Positions 11,201 to 22,891 are shown, counted from the first letter of the stretch. The stretch is DNA of 64,000 nucleotides from Eustoma russellianum (GCA_036186865.1 AP025069.1:7631654-7695653), one strand, 5' to 3'. Notes: generated from the letters alone by a model not told the origin. Numbers and translations are program-made.

Positions 11201-12042
11201 TTGCTAGTATGTTAAGGAAGCTTGGATGCGATTATCTTGGTTACTAGACGGTCCCATATATCAAGCATCGAATATTCGCCCATTCTTGCTTCAATGGTGG
11301 ATGACTTTCACAGCTAGGTCGCTACAAGGTAATCTTCGAGTAGTCGGGCCAATTATGCTTTGTTGGGCAATAAGGAAGGTATAAACAAGTCAAATCATGG
11401 GGTGGCCGATCTTTTACTTGCTCACATTTTCAGCATTACACGCCAATCTTGTTATGACTGGGCCTCATTACAATCGGGCACATCCATTGCTGCGTAAATA
11501 CCATCCCTCATTTCAATAGGCTTTACCCCTTGTCTCTGCATTAAGCCAGTTAATCAGTTAAAATGGGAACTACCGCCATCTGGGAAGTTAAAGCTAAACG
11601 TTGTCGCTTCTGTGGGACGTAACACCGCTTCAGCTGGTGCAATCCTCCACGATTCACAAGGTTACTCGGTCGCATTAGTATCTTTTGTGCTGCCAAGCCT
11701 TTCACCATTACGAGCAGAAATTCAAGCTCTCTATACAACATAATGTTTTTTGCACGCTTACATCGGCACTTACTAGTTGAATCTGATTGTTTACAAGCAA
11801 CTCAAGAAGGGGATTCGCAGCTCTTAATATTACCAGAATACTCTCGTCTCAACATGTTTCTCAACCTAACAGATAGTCACATCGCATTTGTTCCTAGAGA
11901 AATAAACATGGTCTCTCATCATCTTGTCCATCATGCGAAAATGTTCCCAACCACAACTCTTTACTCTTTGGTTGTGCAGCTTCCTCCTACGGCACGTGGA
12001 TTTTATTGCACAGACTGCACCATTTATGCTATCCAGACATAA
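8254..12042 (+). pseudogene. L1-3 ORF2: endonuclease, RT, zf-RVT, RNase H remnant
   Basis: ORF2 starts at ATG 8254 (MNALTWNIGG; catalytic Asn box, then IEPK with the catalytic Glu). The endonuclease continues to about 8915 (RGDFHTFLRLEEHR) with a stop at 8533. RT spans about 9229-10700: PGRDGFNG, FRPICLSNF, KLDMAKAFDRVNW, GVKQGDPLS and AYADDFLIF (Asp pair at 10237-10242). zf-RVT near 11030-11260 is riddled with stops. RNase H spans 11575-12042 (LNVVASVG, where the first Asp is lost, then RAEIQAL and VESDCLQA). At least eight stops or shifts are present. The family nicks the target and copies its RNA into it; this copy cannot. Confidence 0.82.
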
Positions 12043-12067
12043 TCATCCTCGCTGGAGTTCTCGCAGT

Positions 12068-12096
12068 GTTGCCTTTATCAAAATGATGCAGGCAAC
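12068..12096 (+). other. L1 3' UTR hairpin, L1-3 module 1
   Basis: GTTGCCTTTATC pairs with GATGCAGGCAAC: 12 positions, one T/C mismatch, one G-U, loop AAAAT. TTGGGTACG follows immediately. It is homologous in position to 6334-6363. Confidence 0.68.
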
Positions 12097-12175
12097 TTGG
12101 GTACGCACTCTTACACAAACTATGTTTGACTTTAATTTTTATATCTCCCACACGGGTTGGCGCTACACTCTCTTT

Positions 12176-12205
12176 GTTGCCCGCAGTCTTTCGACTATGG
12201 GCAAC
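12176..12205 (+). other. L1 3' UTR hairpin, L1-3 module 2
   Basis: GTTGCCCGCAGTC pairs with GACTATGGGCAAC: 13 positions with one G-U and one C/A mismatch, and a 4-nt loop. It is preceded by CTCCCACACGGGTTGG at 12145-12160. Confidence 0.7.
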
Positions 12206-12462
12206 GATGGTATATGACTACATTCATTATATTCGACTATACTTCGTAAGCTTCATGGATATTAATGTATCTCCTTTTATTCTTTGCCGAGGACTATTTA
12301 TAGGGATCAATGATGCTGCCGCCATTATGCATTCTTTACAAAGCTACTGTAGAGGACGCCATGCCACACTACACTCTCAAGGCTAGAAGTACATTCACTC
12401 GATGTTGCTATAGAATCACAGTCGTTTTACTCAATGTCCTTTATATTGAGTCACCTCTCCAG

Positions 12463-12526
12463 TGATATAAATAGGTACGCTTTTTGCTTCGCTAAGGTTT
12501 TATCCACAAGGGTGGTTTTACTTAGC
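12463..12526 (+). promoter_or_regulatory. TATA-like box plus SL3 stem-loop in L1-3 3' UTR
   Basis: TATAAATAGG (near 12467) lies about 23 nt before an SL3 stem-loop at 12491-12526. In SL3 an outer stem GCTAAG/CTTAGC encloses CCAC-AAGG-GTGG, followed by AAGGTTTTAATGCGGCATATC. The TATAAATA-like word and SL3 occur together in five L1 3' UTRs in this window. The AAGGTTTTAA..GGCA tail recalls a motif I associate with plant Copia LTRs, which is a memory-based comparison. Whether the TATA word is used as a promoter is unknown. Confidence 0.5.
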
Positions 12527-12690
12527 AAGGTTTTAATGCGGCATATCATATATGATTGGAGGTTGACAATCTTGTATGTGGTTACATTTTGGTTTTCATA
12601 TGATACACTCATGTACTATGGTTTTCCTCTGCCATAAGTGAGGCTTTTATTTAATAAAAATGCTTTTATAAAAAAATATATATATGTATA

Positions 12691-13180
12691 GGTATTTTTT
12701 ATGAAAGACGGATGGTACCATCTAGTGTTTTATCATTAAATTTTACCCTCACTTGTGGCAGAGGAATACCGTGGTTACTTCAACAGTAAGAGACTCTCTC
12801 ACAGAGAATTTGAAGAATAGAAAATAAAACATGAAAACAATGACCTGTCAAAATAAATAAACTAGCTATACATACAAAAATATTAGCCTATGCCCGAATT
12901 ATACCTAACGATAAATGCAACCTGTGTGATTGGCAGATGTATGGTGCATGACTGTGTTGATGCGCTCACGTCGGTATCTCATCATGGACAGTCATAAAGA
13001 GACACAAAGCATTAGTATAGAGAAAAATCAAGATAATGAGAAGATGGTACAAAACAAAACGAAAAAACAAAACATACCAAGGTTGCATGCATCTATAGAT
13101 ACAGGCAACAAAGAAATAAGCATGGCCATTGTCAAGCATGACGAAGGTATCCCGTGGTAACATCAAGTGAGATGCACCTA
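12691..13180 (-). mobile_element. L1-4: L1 LINE 3'-end fragment
   Basis: Read on the minus strand, this ends in CCTCTGCCACAAGTGAGGG (12752-12770), AATGATAAAACA and a GGTACCATCCGTCTTTCAT tail. It therefore belongs to the same 3'-end subfamily as L1-2 and L1-6, whose tails read GGACGG..CCGTCTTTCAT-like. It has no recognisable coding part and the upstream boundary near 13180 is approximate. It lies tail-to-tail with L1-3. Confidence 0.6.
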
Positions 13181-13234
13181 CGATATATATAAATATGTAT
13201 ATGCATATGTATACATTTTTTCGCACAAATATAT
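13181..13234. repeat. TA/TATG microsatellite between L1-4 and L1-5
   Basis: TATA and TATG units lead into the A/T-rich tail of L1-5. No further structure is seen. Confidence 0.6.
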
Positions 13235-13375
13235 ATTTTATTAAAGCCTCACTTATGGCGGAGGAAAGCCATATTACAAACATCAAGTACAAACATCATC
13301 ATATGAGAATAAGTGAACTAGTGAACGTATAATGGCGTATCTGTAGTAGTATATGATATGCCGCATTAAAACCTT

Positions 13376-13411
13376 GCCAAGAAAAACCACCCTTGTGGAT
13401 AAAACCTTTGC
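13376..13411 (-). other. L1 3' UTR stem-loop (SL3), L1-5 copy
   Basis: On minus, outer stem GCAAAG/CTTGGC (one A/G mismatch) encloses CCAC-AAGG-GTGG. A TATAAATATG box lies about 20 nt upstream on that strand. Confidence 0.62.
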
Positions 13412-13663
13412 GATGGAAAAATCATACATATTTATACGACTGTCATGGAAACTAAAGTGTGTATGCCTCGACATAGTTGCATCAGATTAAAAGTCGCTAA
13501 AGTCCCGGATGATTCAACAATGTCCTGGTGTTGTAGATGCATCATGATTTGGGCATGATGGGGCCATTTTGTTGTGTACCTCATGAAAGAACAAGGGAGC
13601 AGTTATCACAATAGCCATGAAAAGTTAAAAGAGAGTGTCTATAATATCCAAACGCATACCCAA

Positions 13664-13694
13664 GTCGCCCTGGCTCTTCCCAAGCGAAGGCGAC
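13664..13694 (-). other. L1 3' UTR hairpin, L1-5 copy
   Basis: On minus, GTCGCCTTCGCTT pairs with GAGCCAGGGCGAC: 13 positions, one C/C mismatch, two G-U, loop GGGAA. TTGGGTATGCG follows, as after the hairpins of the plus-strand copies. The base pairs differ from those copies, but the fold is the same. Confidence 0.68.
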
Positions 13695-13985
13695 GACAGC
13701 TTCTGGATTTCCTTGATTAATCCTTTTCTGGCGACGACATGGAGTGTGACATGTGTTTGTGTGGATTGACTCGTTAGTACAGATTACCTCGTCCACATGA
13801 TTTGCATTTTTGCCAACCATAACAACATGAAAACAGGTATTAGATAAAGATATGCATAGGAGACAAGAACTTGATGCGGCTCATGCATAGAGAAATAACA
13901 TTTAGGAGAAAAATGCACCAATGTTTCCTGTGTGCAGAAACACAGGCAACAACCAGGGGATGAAGCCAATGTACCGTCCAACATG

Positions 13986-16900
13986 TCAATGACGAAAGGC
14001 CGGCAGTTGAAGATCCATGAGTAAAGCTCCACGAACTTCACATGGCAATGCTTGATTGGATAGGTACGTCCGTAGTCCCGCCGTTCTGAAACCATAGCAT
14101 GCTAACCTGTGCGCTAAATCATTTGCTTCCCGATGGCAGAATTGTAGGGTTGAATTGTTGAGGCTGAGGAACCGCTTAGCCCGCATGACCTCTAGGGCTA
14201 ATGAGCCTGTGAGCGGATGTTCGTTCGCCAAGAGAGTTATCATCGCTTGACAGTCTGTTTCTAGGATAATACTTTCGTATTGATGTGCATAATACATTAA
14301 TGTATATGTCATGGCTTGCAGCTCTGCTCTCAATGGAGGCACCAAAGGTAGAGCAAAGCAAATAGCTGATATTAGTCGTCCATTGGAATTTCTCAAGATA
14401 GCTGCTCCTGCTGTAAATCATTGACCAACTGCTGCATCGATATTTAATTTAAGCTTTCCTGAGGGCGGTAATTGCCACCGTACAATTGTTATTCGCCTGG
14501 CTCGAATTGGCAGCGAGTAATGCTGGTGGAGAAGATGAGGTATAGACATGGCAAACTTTTTATCTTTCACTGTAGTGCACTAAGTATAGATTGCGGACTT
14601 AACCCTTGTATGTAGTCTATCTTGATGAAAATGCTCTTCCCCAAATCTACACGCGGCATAAGATTTCCATATCTCCCAAGTCCCTATTGACGGCACAATT
14701 GCTCGTAGTTGCCCCATCATATGTCTCGATGAAGAAGTATTCCACCAACACAAAAGATGTGCTTTGATTGTGCACGAGTGCGGTATTGGACCCGAAAATG
14801 TAATCGCCATATAAACCCAAAGAGGCTGTGTTTCTGAACAATGTAAGAATATGTGGTCTTGATGATCATGTTGTTTCTGACAAAATATACATTGAGATGG
14901 CAGCGATGTGACCCAGCAACATAAATTGTTAACCGTTGGTAGTGAGTTATTCCATAATCGCCAGAGGAAGATTTTTTGTCCTAGATGAGCGGAGTTCCAC
15001 CAAATGTATCGTGCCTCATCTTTGCATGATTCTTGATCGGCTATTAATGAATAGGCTGAACGTATAGAAAATTTCCCATGTGCATCTGGTGTCCAGTGGA
15101 GCATATCACGTGTCCCAGTAGTATGCAACTCCATATAGCTATTGATTTTGCATATTCTCTTTCATGTTGATGAGTCGTAAATGTGCGAATATATGGAAGA
15201 GCGTTGCCCGTACATGGCTCTGCTGAATGCAGCCCATAAGGTATTTTAATGATAGTATTTACACCAAAGTTGAAAATCGTATGACTTTTGAATATTAGCT
15301 AAGCTTCGAATTCCTAGTCCACTAAATTCAACCCACGACAAACTGCAGGCCAAGATTGCCAATGATGCCTTCCCTTCCAAAAAATGATTGCCATTTTGCG
15401 ATTGAGAATATTAATCACTCCCTTTGGTAGCTTGGAGCTGGCTATAAGATGTGTTGGAATGGTGTTGAGAACGTGCTTGATTAGTATAAGTCGACCCGCC
15501 ATTGAAAGCAATTTCGTCGACCAAGCAGTTAGTTTGGTGGACCGCATACCCAGAGTGTGCAGCGCATTGTTGGGCGAAACTCCATGGCTCATCACAAATT
15601 GACTCTTGTTGTAGTTCACCAGTTGACCCGACGCTTTCTGATATGTGTCTAGGAATTTCTGAAAGTTTTTTAGATTACGCGCAGCACCATTTAAGAAAAT
15701 TAATAGATCATCAGCAAAACCCAAATGTGATACACATTGTACTCGGCATGTTTTGTAACCCATAATAGCTCCCGTCTGAAATAGGTGTTTAAGGCCTCTT
15801 GAGAAGCCTTCAGAGGATAATATAAATAGCAGCGGCGATAAAGGGTCACCATGTTTCACTCCTCGTCCGAGCGTGAAAGAATCCGTCAATCTACCGTTGA
15901 GAAGAATAGAGCAGTTGGTTGCACTCAAATTGTTTATCAGGATTCGGACCAAGCGATCATTCATGCCCATTTTCCATAATAATTGTTGCAAATATTGCCA
16001 ACTTACACGGTCAGACGCCTTAGCCATGTCTAGCTTAAAAATAATTTGGCCTCCTCTCGTATGTTTATCAAGGACATGAACCATTTCTTGTGAAAGCAGT
16101 ACTTGATCAATTATTCTGCAACCCTTCATGAATCATGCTTGCTCCGGAGAGATCAATTTTGGAAGAATATTAGCAAGTCTAGATGCAAGTAGTCTCGTAA
16201 TTAATTTAGAGATAAAATTTGTGAGACATATGGGCAGATAATCTGCAAACGTTTGCGGGTTGCACATTTTTGGTATAAGGATAATTGTAGCTCCGGCTGT
16301 AGGCTTTGGCATTCAGATGCCTAAGTAAAATTCTTGGACAGCCTTGTGAACATCATGTTGTATTACATGCCAAAACTTTCGATAGAATGACCCTGGGTAA
16401 CTATCCGGACCCGCTGCACTTGTAGGACTTAGATCCCAAACCACCGATTTCACCTCTGCTAGCGACGGTATGGCTGCTAGGATGTTATTATAATCCAAAT
16501 CAATCAATGTAGGTATATATTGCAATAGGTCATCACAATTTGTGACTGGTTCTTCTGCAAATAAGCACAAAAAGTATCGAATGATTTCAGCTGCTATTTC
16601 ATTCGGCTCAGTGCACTCAGCCCCATCCGATGTCATAATGCGTCGAATATTTTGCCTGCATCGTTTGTCTTTGACCGTCTGGTGGAAAAAAGGAAGTGTT
16701 GGCGTCACCTTCTTTCCACCAATTAATATTTTCTTTCTGTTTCCAAAAAAGAAAGGCTCGATTTTGTGATATTTTGAGCTCCACGATTCTTTGATGATAT
16801 ATGGAGCACGTGGTGTCCATTGGCGCCTCGTCATGCTGGATTTTTGCTGATTTCACCAGTGTTTCAGCATGGGATACCGCGTCGAAAATATTGCCAAATG

Positions 16901-17758
16901 TATCCCTATTCCACTGCTTTAGATCACGCCGCAGTAAAGATTGTTTTTCATTGAGTCCCCACATTCCCCCAATAGTTGGATATGATTGCCATCTATGGGA
17001 GACATAATCAACAAAGTCTGAATGAGTTTCCCAAACATCTAGATAGCGGAAAGCCGATGGAGCTCTGAGACCTTCTATGTCACTTATCAATAGCAGTGGA
17101 GCATGATCAGAAGTAGCCCTCGATAGATGTTGAACATTCGTGATTGGGAATAAATCAGAATAGGATAATGATGTCAGAAAACGATCAAGACGTCGCCATA
17201 CTCGACCTAGACCTACCCATCTGACCAAGTGAAATGTGAACCTTGATAAGGAACTTCCTATAAATGACAGTGCTGGACAAAGTCGTTGAAATCCTGTAGA
17301 GTGCGCAGCGAGGGCTGGGATCTACCACGATGCTCTTCTAATGTTCTAAAAGTATTGAAGTCTCCTCCAAGTATCCATGATAGTGTATTTTGTGCATGAA
17401 ATTGTTCCAATTCTGCCCATAATGTTCGTCGCTCTAATACGGAATGTCGACCATATACGACCATCATCTAGAATCAATCACCAGTGGCAAGCCATCGAAA
17501 TTTTATTGAATGATGTTGTTGGCCATGCTGATCCGCTTCACAACACAACATTGATTCCTTCCAAAAAAACCATATTTGATCATGACATACTGATTTAGAT
17601 TTTGAGAAACCCAGTTGCAATTGATAAGTTAATAATGCTGTGGGTCTAAGTTTTGGTTCAATGACTAGTAAAGCATGTAAGTTATATTTTCGGGTTATTG
17701 ACAATAATCGACTAAAAGATGTACGAATACCACGAACGTTCCATAAAAGTATCTTCAT
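13986..17758 (-). pseudogene. L1-5 ORF2: endonuclease, RT, zf-RVT, RNase H
   Basis: Translation on minus starts MKILLWNVRG at 17758, with IEPK at about residue 34. Endonuclease pieces are 17474-17758, 17258-17467 (GGDFNTF) and 16617-17228 (SDHAPLLL). RT runs from 16834 to 15314: DLSPTSAAGPDSYPG, FKLDMAKASDRVSW, GVKHGDPLSPLLF (His for the usual Gln) and GFADDLLIF. zf-RVT is at 14580-15134. RNase H is at about 14500-13986: LNIDAAVG, RAELQAM, LETDCQAM and EANDLAHRLA, with all four acidic positions intact. Five or so stops or shifts break a frame about 3.8 kb long. ORF2 would nick DNA and prime cDNA on the target. Confidence 0.84.
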
Positions 17759-19091
17759 TGTGAAATATCATCAGAAGAGTTAGAGAGGTGGGCGGCACAT
17801 AATCTTGTTAATCGTGGGGACGTCGATTTTTCAGGATTCCATCGCAAAATCCTTGGCCCATGAGAGGGTTGTGGATCAGGTGGAAAAACCTGCTCACGTT
17901 CCGCAGAATGAGCATCAACATAAGTGGCTTCCATCAAATGTGATAGTTCTCTGCACAGCTCTGGTCCAATTCATCGAGTCTGCCCCTATGCACTAGGGGT
18001 TCTAATTCATTATCCAAATGGGAATCATCTATTATTTTTTCTGAGATATCGCCCATTATACAATCATCCACCCCTTTAAGTCTGGAGATGTCCTGGACAT
18101 CTGAAATCTCTGTAGCTGTAGCCATGTCCGGTGATGGTGGTATCATTGTGTCATGTGGTTTTGCCATGGCCTGCAACGGGAGAAACTCATCATCTGTCTG
18201 TGGCGCAGGAACTTCATTTTGAGCTATATCAATCAAAGGTCCCATCTTTTTCAGTGTCCAACGCTGCTTTTTTGGTTTTTCCATTGGATTCCGCTTGGGA
18301 AGATCCGTTGACTTATCAACCGTTGTGGTAGGCTGATTAGGGTTTCCGCCACACTCAGCTGCTACATGCCCCAGGCGGTAGCATTTTTCACAATATTTTG
18401 GCAAATCCTCATATTCAACATTCTGCATTATTACGCGAGAGGATGTCTAGATGAATACTCGACGAGGAAGCTCTTTAGAGACATCCAGTTCTATGCACAC
18501 TCTTGCCACCGATGGGAGATCCATCGTGGCTGTGGCAGTATCCAGTTTTAGCGGTCCTCCCAACATGGTTGCCACTTGAAAGAGAGCATCTTTACGATGC
18601 ATGTGTATGGGAAGACCCAGGAATGAGACCCAGATTGGAACAATTGGCACTTCGATCGCAGGGTCGTAGTCCGGTGTCCACTTAGTTATTCGCATCTGTT
18701 TGCTGGAGATGATCCAACCTCTTCGAGCGAAGCAGCGGATGTAATCTTGCTCTTGATCAAAATGGAGAACAATGTGCGTAGAATAAAAAAGCCCCACCTT
18801 TGCTGATCCCACAAATCCTATTCGATCAATGGTGGAGCGGATCGTTGCTAAGGGTGGGCGGCCATACCAAAAATTGCCCACCAAGGTAAACCGATATTGG
18901 ACGGCTAGCGAGTGAATTTCATTGTCAGTGAAGGAGATCATTGGACTGCCCTTATATTTTTGGATTTCTTAGGGTTTGATTGGTGTCGATGTGTGGAACA
19001 ACGATGCGAAGGATCGTTTTGGTGAACTCATGTGTGCCGCTACGGGGGCTTTCACCGTTGCTGATGGTGCCACGGCTGATGAAGACACCAT
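17755..19091 (-). pseudogene. L1-5 ORF1: DUF4283/CCHC protein
   Basis: The minus ATG at 19091 opens MVSSSAVAPSATVKAP. One in-frame TAA lies at 18969-18971. The DUF4283 region follows (FTDNEIHSLAV, VGNFWYGRP, CFARRGWIIS, MRITKWTPDYDP, VPIWVSFLGLPIHMH). A TAG at 18447 precedes the zinc knuckle CEKCYRLGHVAAEC (about 18350-18390). A long acidic tail follows, with a frame change near 17937. The final TGA (17757-17755) overlaps the ORF2 ATG (17758-17756) as ATGA. The protein would coat the element RNA. Confidence 0.82.
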
Positions 19092-19195
19092 GATGCCGAT
19101 TGATGGCAGAAAAAGTATTGACGGAGGTCGCAGAGGATGGCGACGGCGGCTACAGCGGTCGCCATTGGAGAGAGCACGCTAGGGAGGGCAGCATC

Positions 19196-19245
19196 TTTTT
19201 TTATTATACATATATATGCATAAACACATATAAACATACATATAT
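19196..19245. repeat. TA/CATA spacer between L1-5 and L1-6
   Basis: Short run of CATA and TATA units separating the 5' end of L1-5 from the truncated 5' end of L1-6. Confidence 0.6.
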
Positions 19246-19319
19246 AGAAGAAAGGCATCCTTTTGGCATTCTTGTATCTATGGACACCACACAATTCTTG
19301 ACCGTCATCAACTGTGGAC

Positions 19320-22300
19320 GGAATTATTATCCTGTGGTGTTGACCAGTCCTCCCCTTGGATCTTAACTGGTGACTTTAATACTTTTCTCAGTTTTGATGA
19401 TCATCAGGGCCGCAGTCGGCCATCACTCTCATCATTGACAGATTTTAATGCAACTATTGCTGCTTTAGCATTACATATTATACCTCATTTGGGCTCAAGT
19501 TTCACATGCCATGGAGGCCGTGGTTTGGGACAGGTGCGACGCTGACTAGACTGGGTCTTCTATAATACAGCATTCTACGGCCTGTATCACCATATAAAGC
19601 TTGAACACTTAAGCAGGGTAACTTCAGATCATTGTCCGCTTCTGCTGAATTGTCTCTCATCAATGCCTAGTTTGCCTAAGAAATTCCGTTTCCTATCAGT
19701 GTGGACCTTCCATTGGAATTTTTAGCTTATGTTCAGGAGAAATGGGAGTCATATCCTACAACAGGAGGAATGCAAGTCTTCTGTAACAAAATTCGATCAC
19801 TAAAACAGGATTTATCTGCATGGAATAAGAACTTTTTTGGTAATATTTTTCAGAAGGTGGCTTATGCTGAATCAATGGTGAAACATGTAGAAATTATTTA
19901 TGATTAGTCGTCTGCTGATGAACACCGACAGTTGTAACATGTGGCCCAGGCAGATTTTCTTCTTGCATGTCAGAAGGAATCCGAGTACTGGCGACAAAAG
20001 GCTAGCGTAAAATGGATAAAAGAGGGTGAGGAGAATACCTCCTATTTCCACGCCCTTATTCGTGATCGTCATCCTGGGCAACATACACATCAGATTAAGC
20101 AACTCAGTGGAACTATATGCGACACAACATGACATTCAACAGGATGCAGTCGAGTTTTATGTGGATATGTTTACAACGCAAGATGCACAAAATCACCCAA
20201 TGATGATGTACTATATTCCGACACTCATCACTGTGGAAAATAATGCATTCCAAATAGCCATGCCCATAGAAGCTGAGGTTAAAGAGGCTATTTGGGCACT
20301 TGACCCTCACAGTGCCACATGACCAGATTGTTATAATGGATACTTTTATAAAGTATGTTGGAATTTCGTCCATCTTGATGTTTATAAAGCTGTGCAGGAA
20401 ATTTTCTTGGGATTTCCTTTGCCAATAACGGTGGCACACACCATGATTATCTTGCTCCCCAAAGGAAGTTCACATGCCACTTTTGCTTATTATGGACCAA
20501 TTGTGATATGTATCTTTCTCAGCAAAATACAGACAAGAATTCTTGCAACACGTTTGAGCTCCCTACTTCCCGTTGTTATTTCATCAGAACCGGCAAGCTT
20601 CCAAAAAGGCAAAGGTATCGCAGACCATGTTTTGTTGGCCAACAAAATGATTCACTGGTTAGATCACACATCACGCTCATCAAATTGCTTAATTATGGAC
20701 TTAGCCAAGGCATTTGATCGCGCAAACTGGACATTTTTACACTCGGTTCTTCGCAAATTTGGTTTCTCTGAATGCTTTAATAAGTTAATACAGAATCACC
20801 TCAGCAGTACATATTTTTAGATCTTAATCAATATAATTCACAGCGGTTTTTCCCAACCCCCGCGAGGGGTTAAGTAGGGGGATCCCTTTTTGCCATTACT
20901 TTTCATATTGTGGCTAAGGCATTTACACATACTTCACACAGACATATTCAATCTGGATATATTCGGCCACTTCCTCTTGGCCGGTTGCCTCTACGCACCT
21001 CCCACTTGTCTTATGCAGATGATCTTCTCTTATTTGTGGTGGCTGACAGACAAAATCTACGATATGTAAAGCATTTCCTAACCTCTTATGAGAAAACATT
21101 TGGTCAAGCAATAAACTATCATAAAAGCACAATGGTTCTTTCTACGACAATACATAGCTCAAGGAAGGCTGCGCGCTTCTTGAATTACTGAATATGCGCC
21201 AATCACTTCTTCCCATCAAATATCTGGGGTCCTACTTGCACAAGGTTAATACGCGCGCCCATCACTGCGTTGACCTATTATCTCATGTAGATCGCCGACT
21301 ACAAAGTTGGCAATAGCGGCTTTTAGGAATGGCGGGAAGGTTAGTCTTAACTAAATCTGTACTTACATCTATTCTAATTCATTTAATGGCAGCCACTAAA
21401 CTTCCGAAAAGTGTTACTCGAGAATTAGAGAGGTGTTTCTCTCATTTCTTACAGGGTCCTGGCCGCCATCACTGGCTCACCTGGGAAAAACTTTGTTTAC
21501 CCACTTCTGAAGGGGGATTAGGCAAATGTGATCTCACGTCTATTTAGACAGCTTACTCCTGTAAGCTTTGGCATTTATATCACTGCAGCACATCCTTATG
21601 GATACAGTATATGCTCGCACGCTATGGGACACGTCAAGATTTTTGGCCTCGCTTGTATGATTCTCCTGGTGAAAACGTATATGCTCTATCCATCCTCTAT
21701 GTTCGACTCAGACTGCCTTTGTCGAAATTCCTATATGGCCTACTCTGTCCGGTGATTTTACGATGAAAGCAGCATATAATATTTTAAGACCTACTCAAGC
21801 ATCATTGCTTTCTTTCGAGTATCTCTTTAGATGTTTTTGTGGCGATTATATCATAAAGCCCTCCCTCTACCTGATAATCTGTGTTCATTTATGACGATTC
21901 AACCATCCATCTGTCTCTTCTGTAGAGCAGCCGCCGCATCCACGCCACATCTCTTCTTTGATTACACAGAGGTTCGTCTCATTTAGTCATATTTCACCGC
22001 CCTACTTGATCTGCTGCCTCTACGTACTGGATCATGGCGTTCATATTTATTACATATTTGGTATTCGGCTGCACCAAATTTTCTAGGGGTTATGCAAACC
22101 ATTTTCACTGGTGTAATACTTTGGAATATCTGGAAAATGTATACTTCCATCGTATTTGGAGAGGAATTGTGGTCTCTCACATTGCTTATTTGTTATATCC
22201 GATCAGACATTTATTCATGGGCCTCTAAATTGTCTAGCACACGTATTGCAGCCACATTACACAATTTTTTCACAGCTCGACTATCCCCACCTTTACGTAT

Positions 22301-22800
22301 GCGTCGTCCCCCTTTGTTACGATGTATTGCACTACCATCGGGCCACATAAAATTAAATACGGATGCCTCATTTGGTCGTGTGCATGCTAGCGGTGGAGCC
22401 ATTCTCCGTGATTCAACAGGTTCTTTTCTGCATGGCATCTATGTTCCTTTGCGCTTTGACATGCCGTTAAGAGTATAGGCACAAGCTTCTGTACTTGCGC
22501 TTTTATATTATCTTCCACGTTTTGGGCCACTACTCTTGGAAGTTGATTGTGCGGTATTACTATGATACACTGCCTCTGCTACAATACTACTGGCCCCAGA
22601 TTTAGCTCGCCTTTGTTCTCTACTATCCATCACATCGGTGACCATTATACATACACATCGTGAAACAAATCTGCCAGTGCATCACATGGCACGAACTGCG
22701 CTCATCAATCAATAATTACAGCTTTTGAATCATTGTCGGCATTACTTGCTCGTGTACGGGGTGCAATCCTGACAGATATCTCGCTCCCGTCTTTTTGTCA
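19320..22800 (+). pseudogene. L1-6 ORF2 remnant
   Basis: Pieces in several frames give the endonuclease C-terminus (TGDFNTFLSFDDHQGRSRPS, 19360-19560), the RT N-terminal linker (19701-20322) and RT (20392-20820: MDLAKAFDRANW). After an SPT-type break comes SYADDLLLF with Asp codons at 21018-21023. The post-RT region is at 21329-21547 (LPKSVTRELE, EGGLGKCDL). RNase H is at about 22345-22560 (LNTDASFG; the catalytic Glu region reads RV-stop-AQAS; EVDCAVLL). At least ten stops or shifts occur, so it is dead. Confidence 0.78.
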
Positions 22801-22891
22801 CCATGACCATGGTATACATATTGGGCCACGTCCACAATGACGCTGCAGTTTCATACATTTTCTCCCATCGGGTTGGCCATCACTACTATCT

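Larger units (their letters stand above)
6971..12690 (+). mobile_element. L1-3: near full-length L1 LINE
   Basis: The element has ORF1 (6981 on), ORF2 (endonuclease, RT, zf-RVT, RNase H; 8254-12042) and a 3' UTR with two GTTGCC-type hairpins, a TATAAATAGG box, the SL3 stem-loop, the terminal motif CCTCTGCCATAAGTGAGG (12627-12644), AATAAAA and an A/TA tail. ORF1 begins only about ten bases inside the copy, so the 5' end may be slightly truncated. Its tail meets that of L1-4, which lies on the opposite strand. Frames are broken many times, so it is an old copy. I could not fix a clean TSD in the AT-rich flanks. Confidence 0.82.
13235..19195 (-). mobile_element. L1-5: near full-length L1 LINE
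   Basis: At about 6 kb this is the most complete L1 of the window. Read on minus it has a GC-rich 5' UTR of about 100 nt (19092-19195), ORF1 from ATG 19091, ORF2 from ATG 17758, and a 3' UTR with a GTCGCC-type hairpin (13664-13694), a TATAAATA-like box (near 13432), SL3 (13376-13411), the terminal motif CCTCCGCCATAAGTGAGG (13249-13266), AATAAAA and a tail. Few stops interrupt it, and the RNase H catalytic residues and FADD are all present, so it is younger than L1-3. The TSD could not be resolved in TA-rich flanks. Confidence 0.85.

Noticed and set aside
12463..12560. Pararetrovirus (caulimovirid) insertion suggested by the TATAAATAGG promoter-like word
   Set aside because: No movement protein, coat protein or viral RT is nearby, and the word recurs only in L1 3' UTRs.
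13235..13260. TSD for L1-5 among TATATGCATA-like words on both sides
   Set aside because: The flanks are AT-repetitive, and several partial matches are equally good; no unique TSD.
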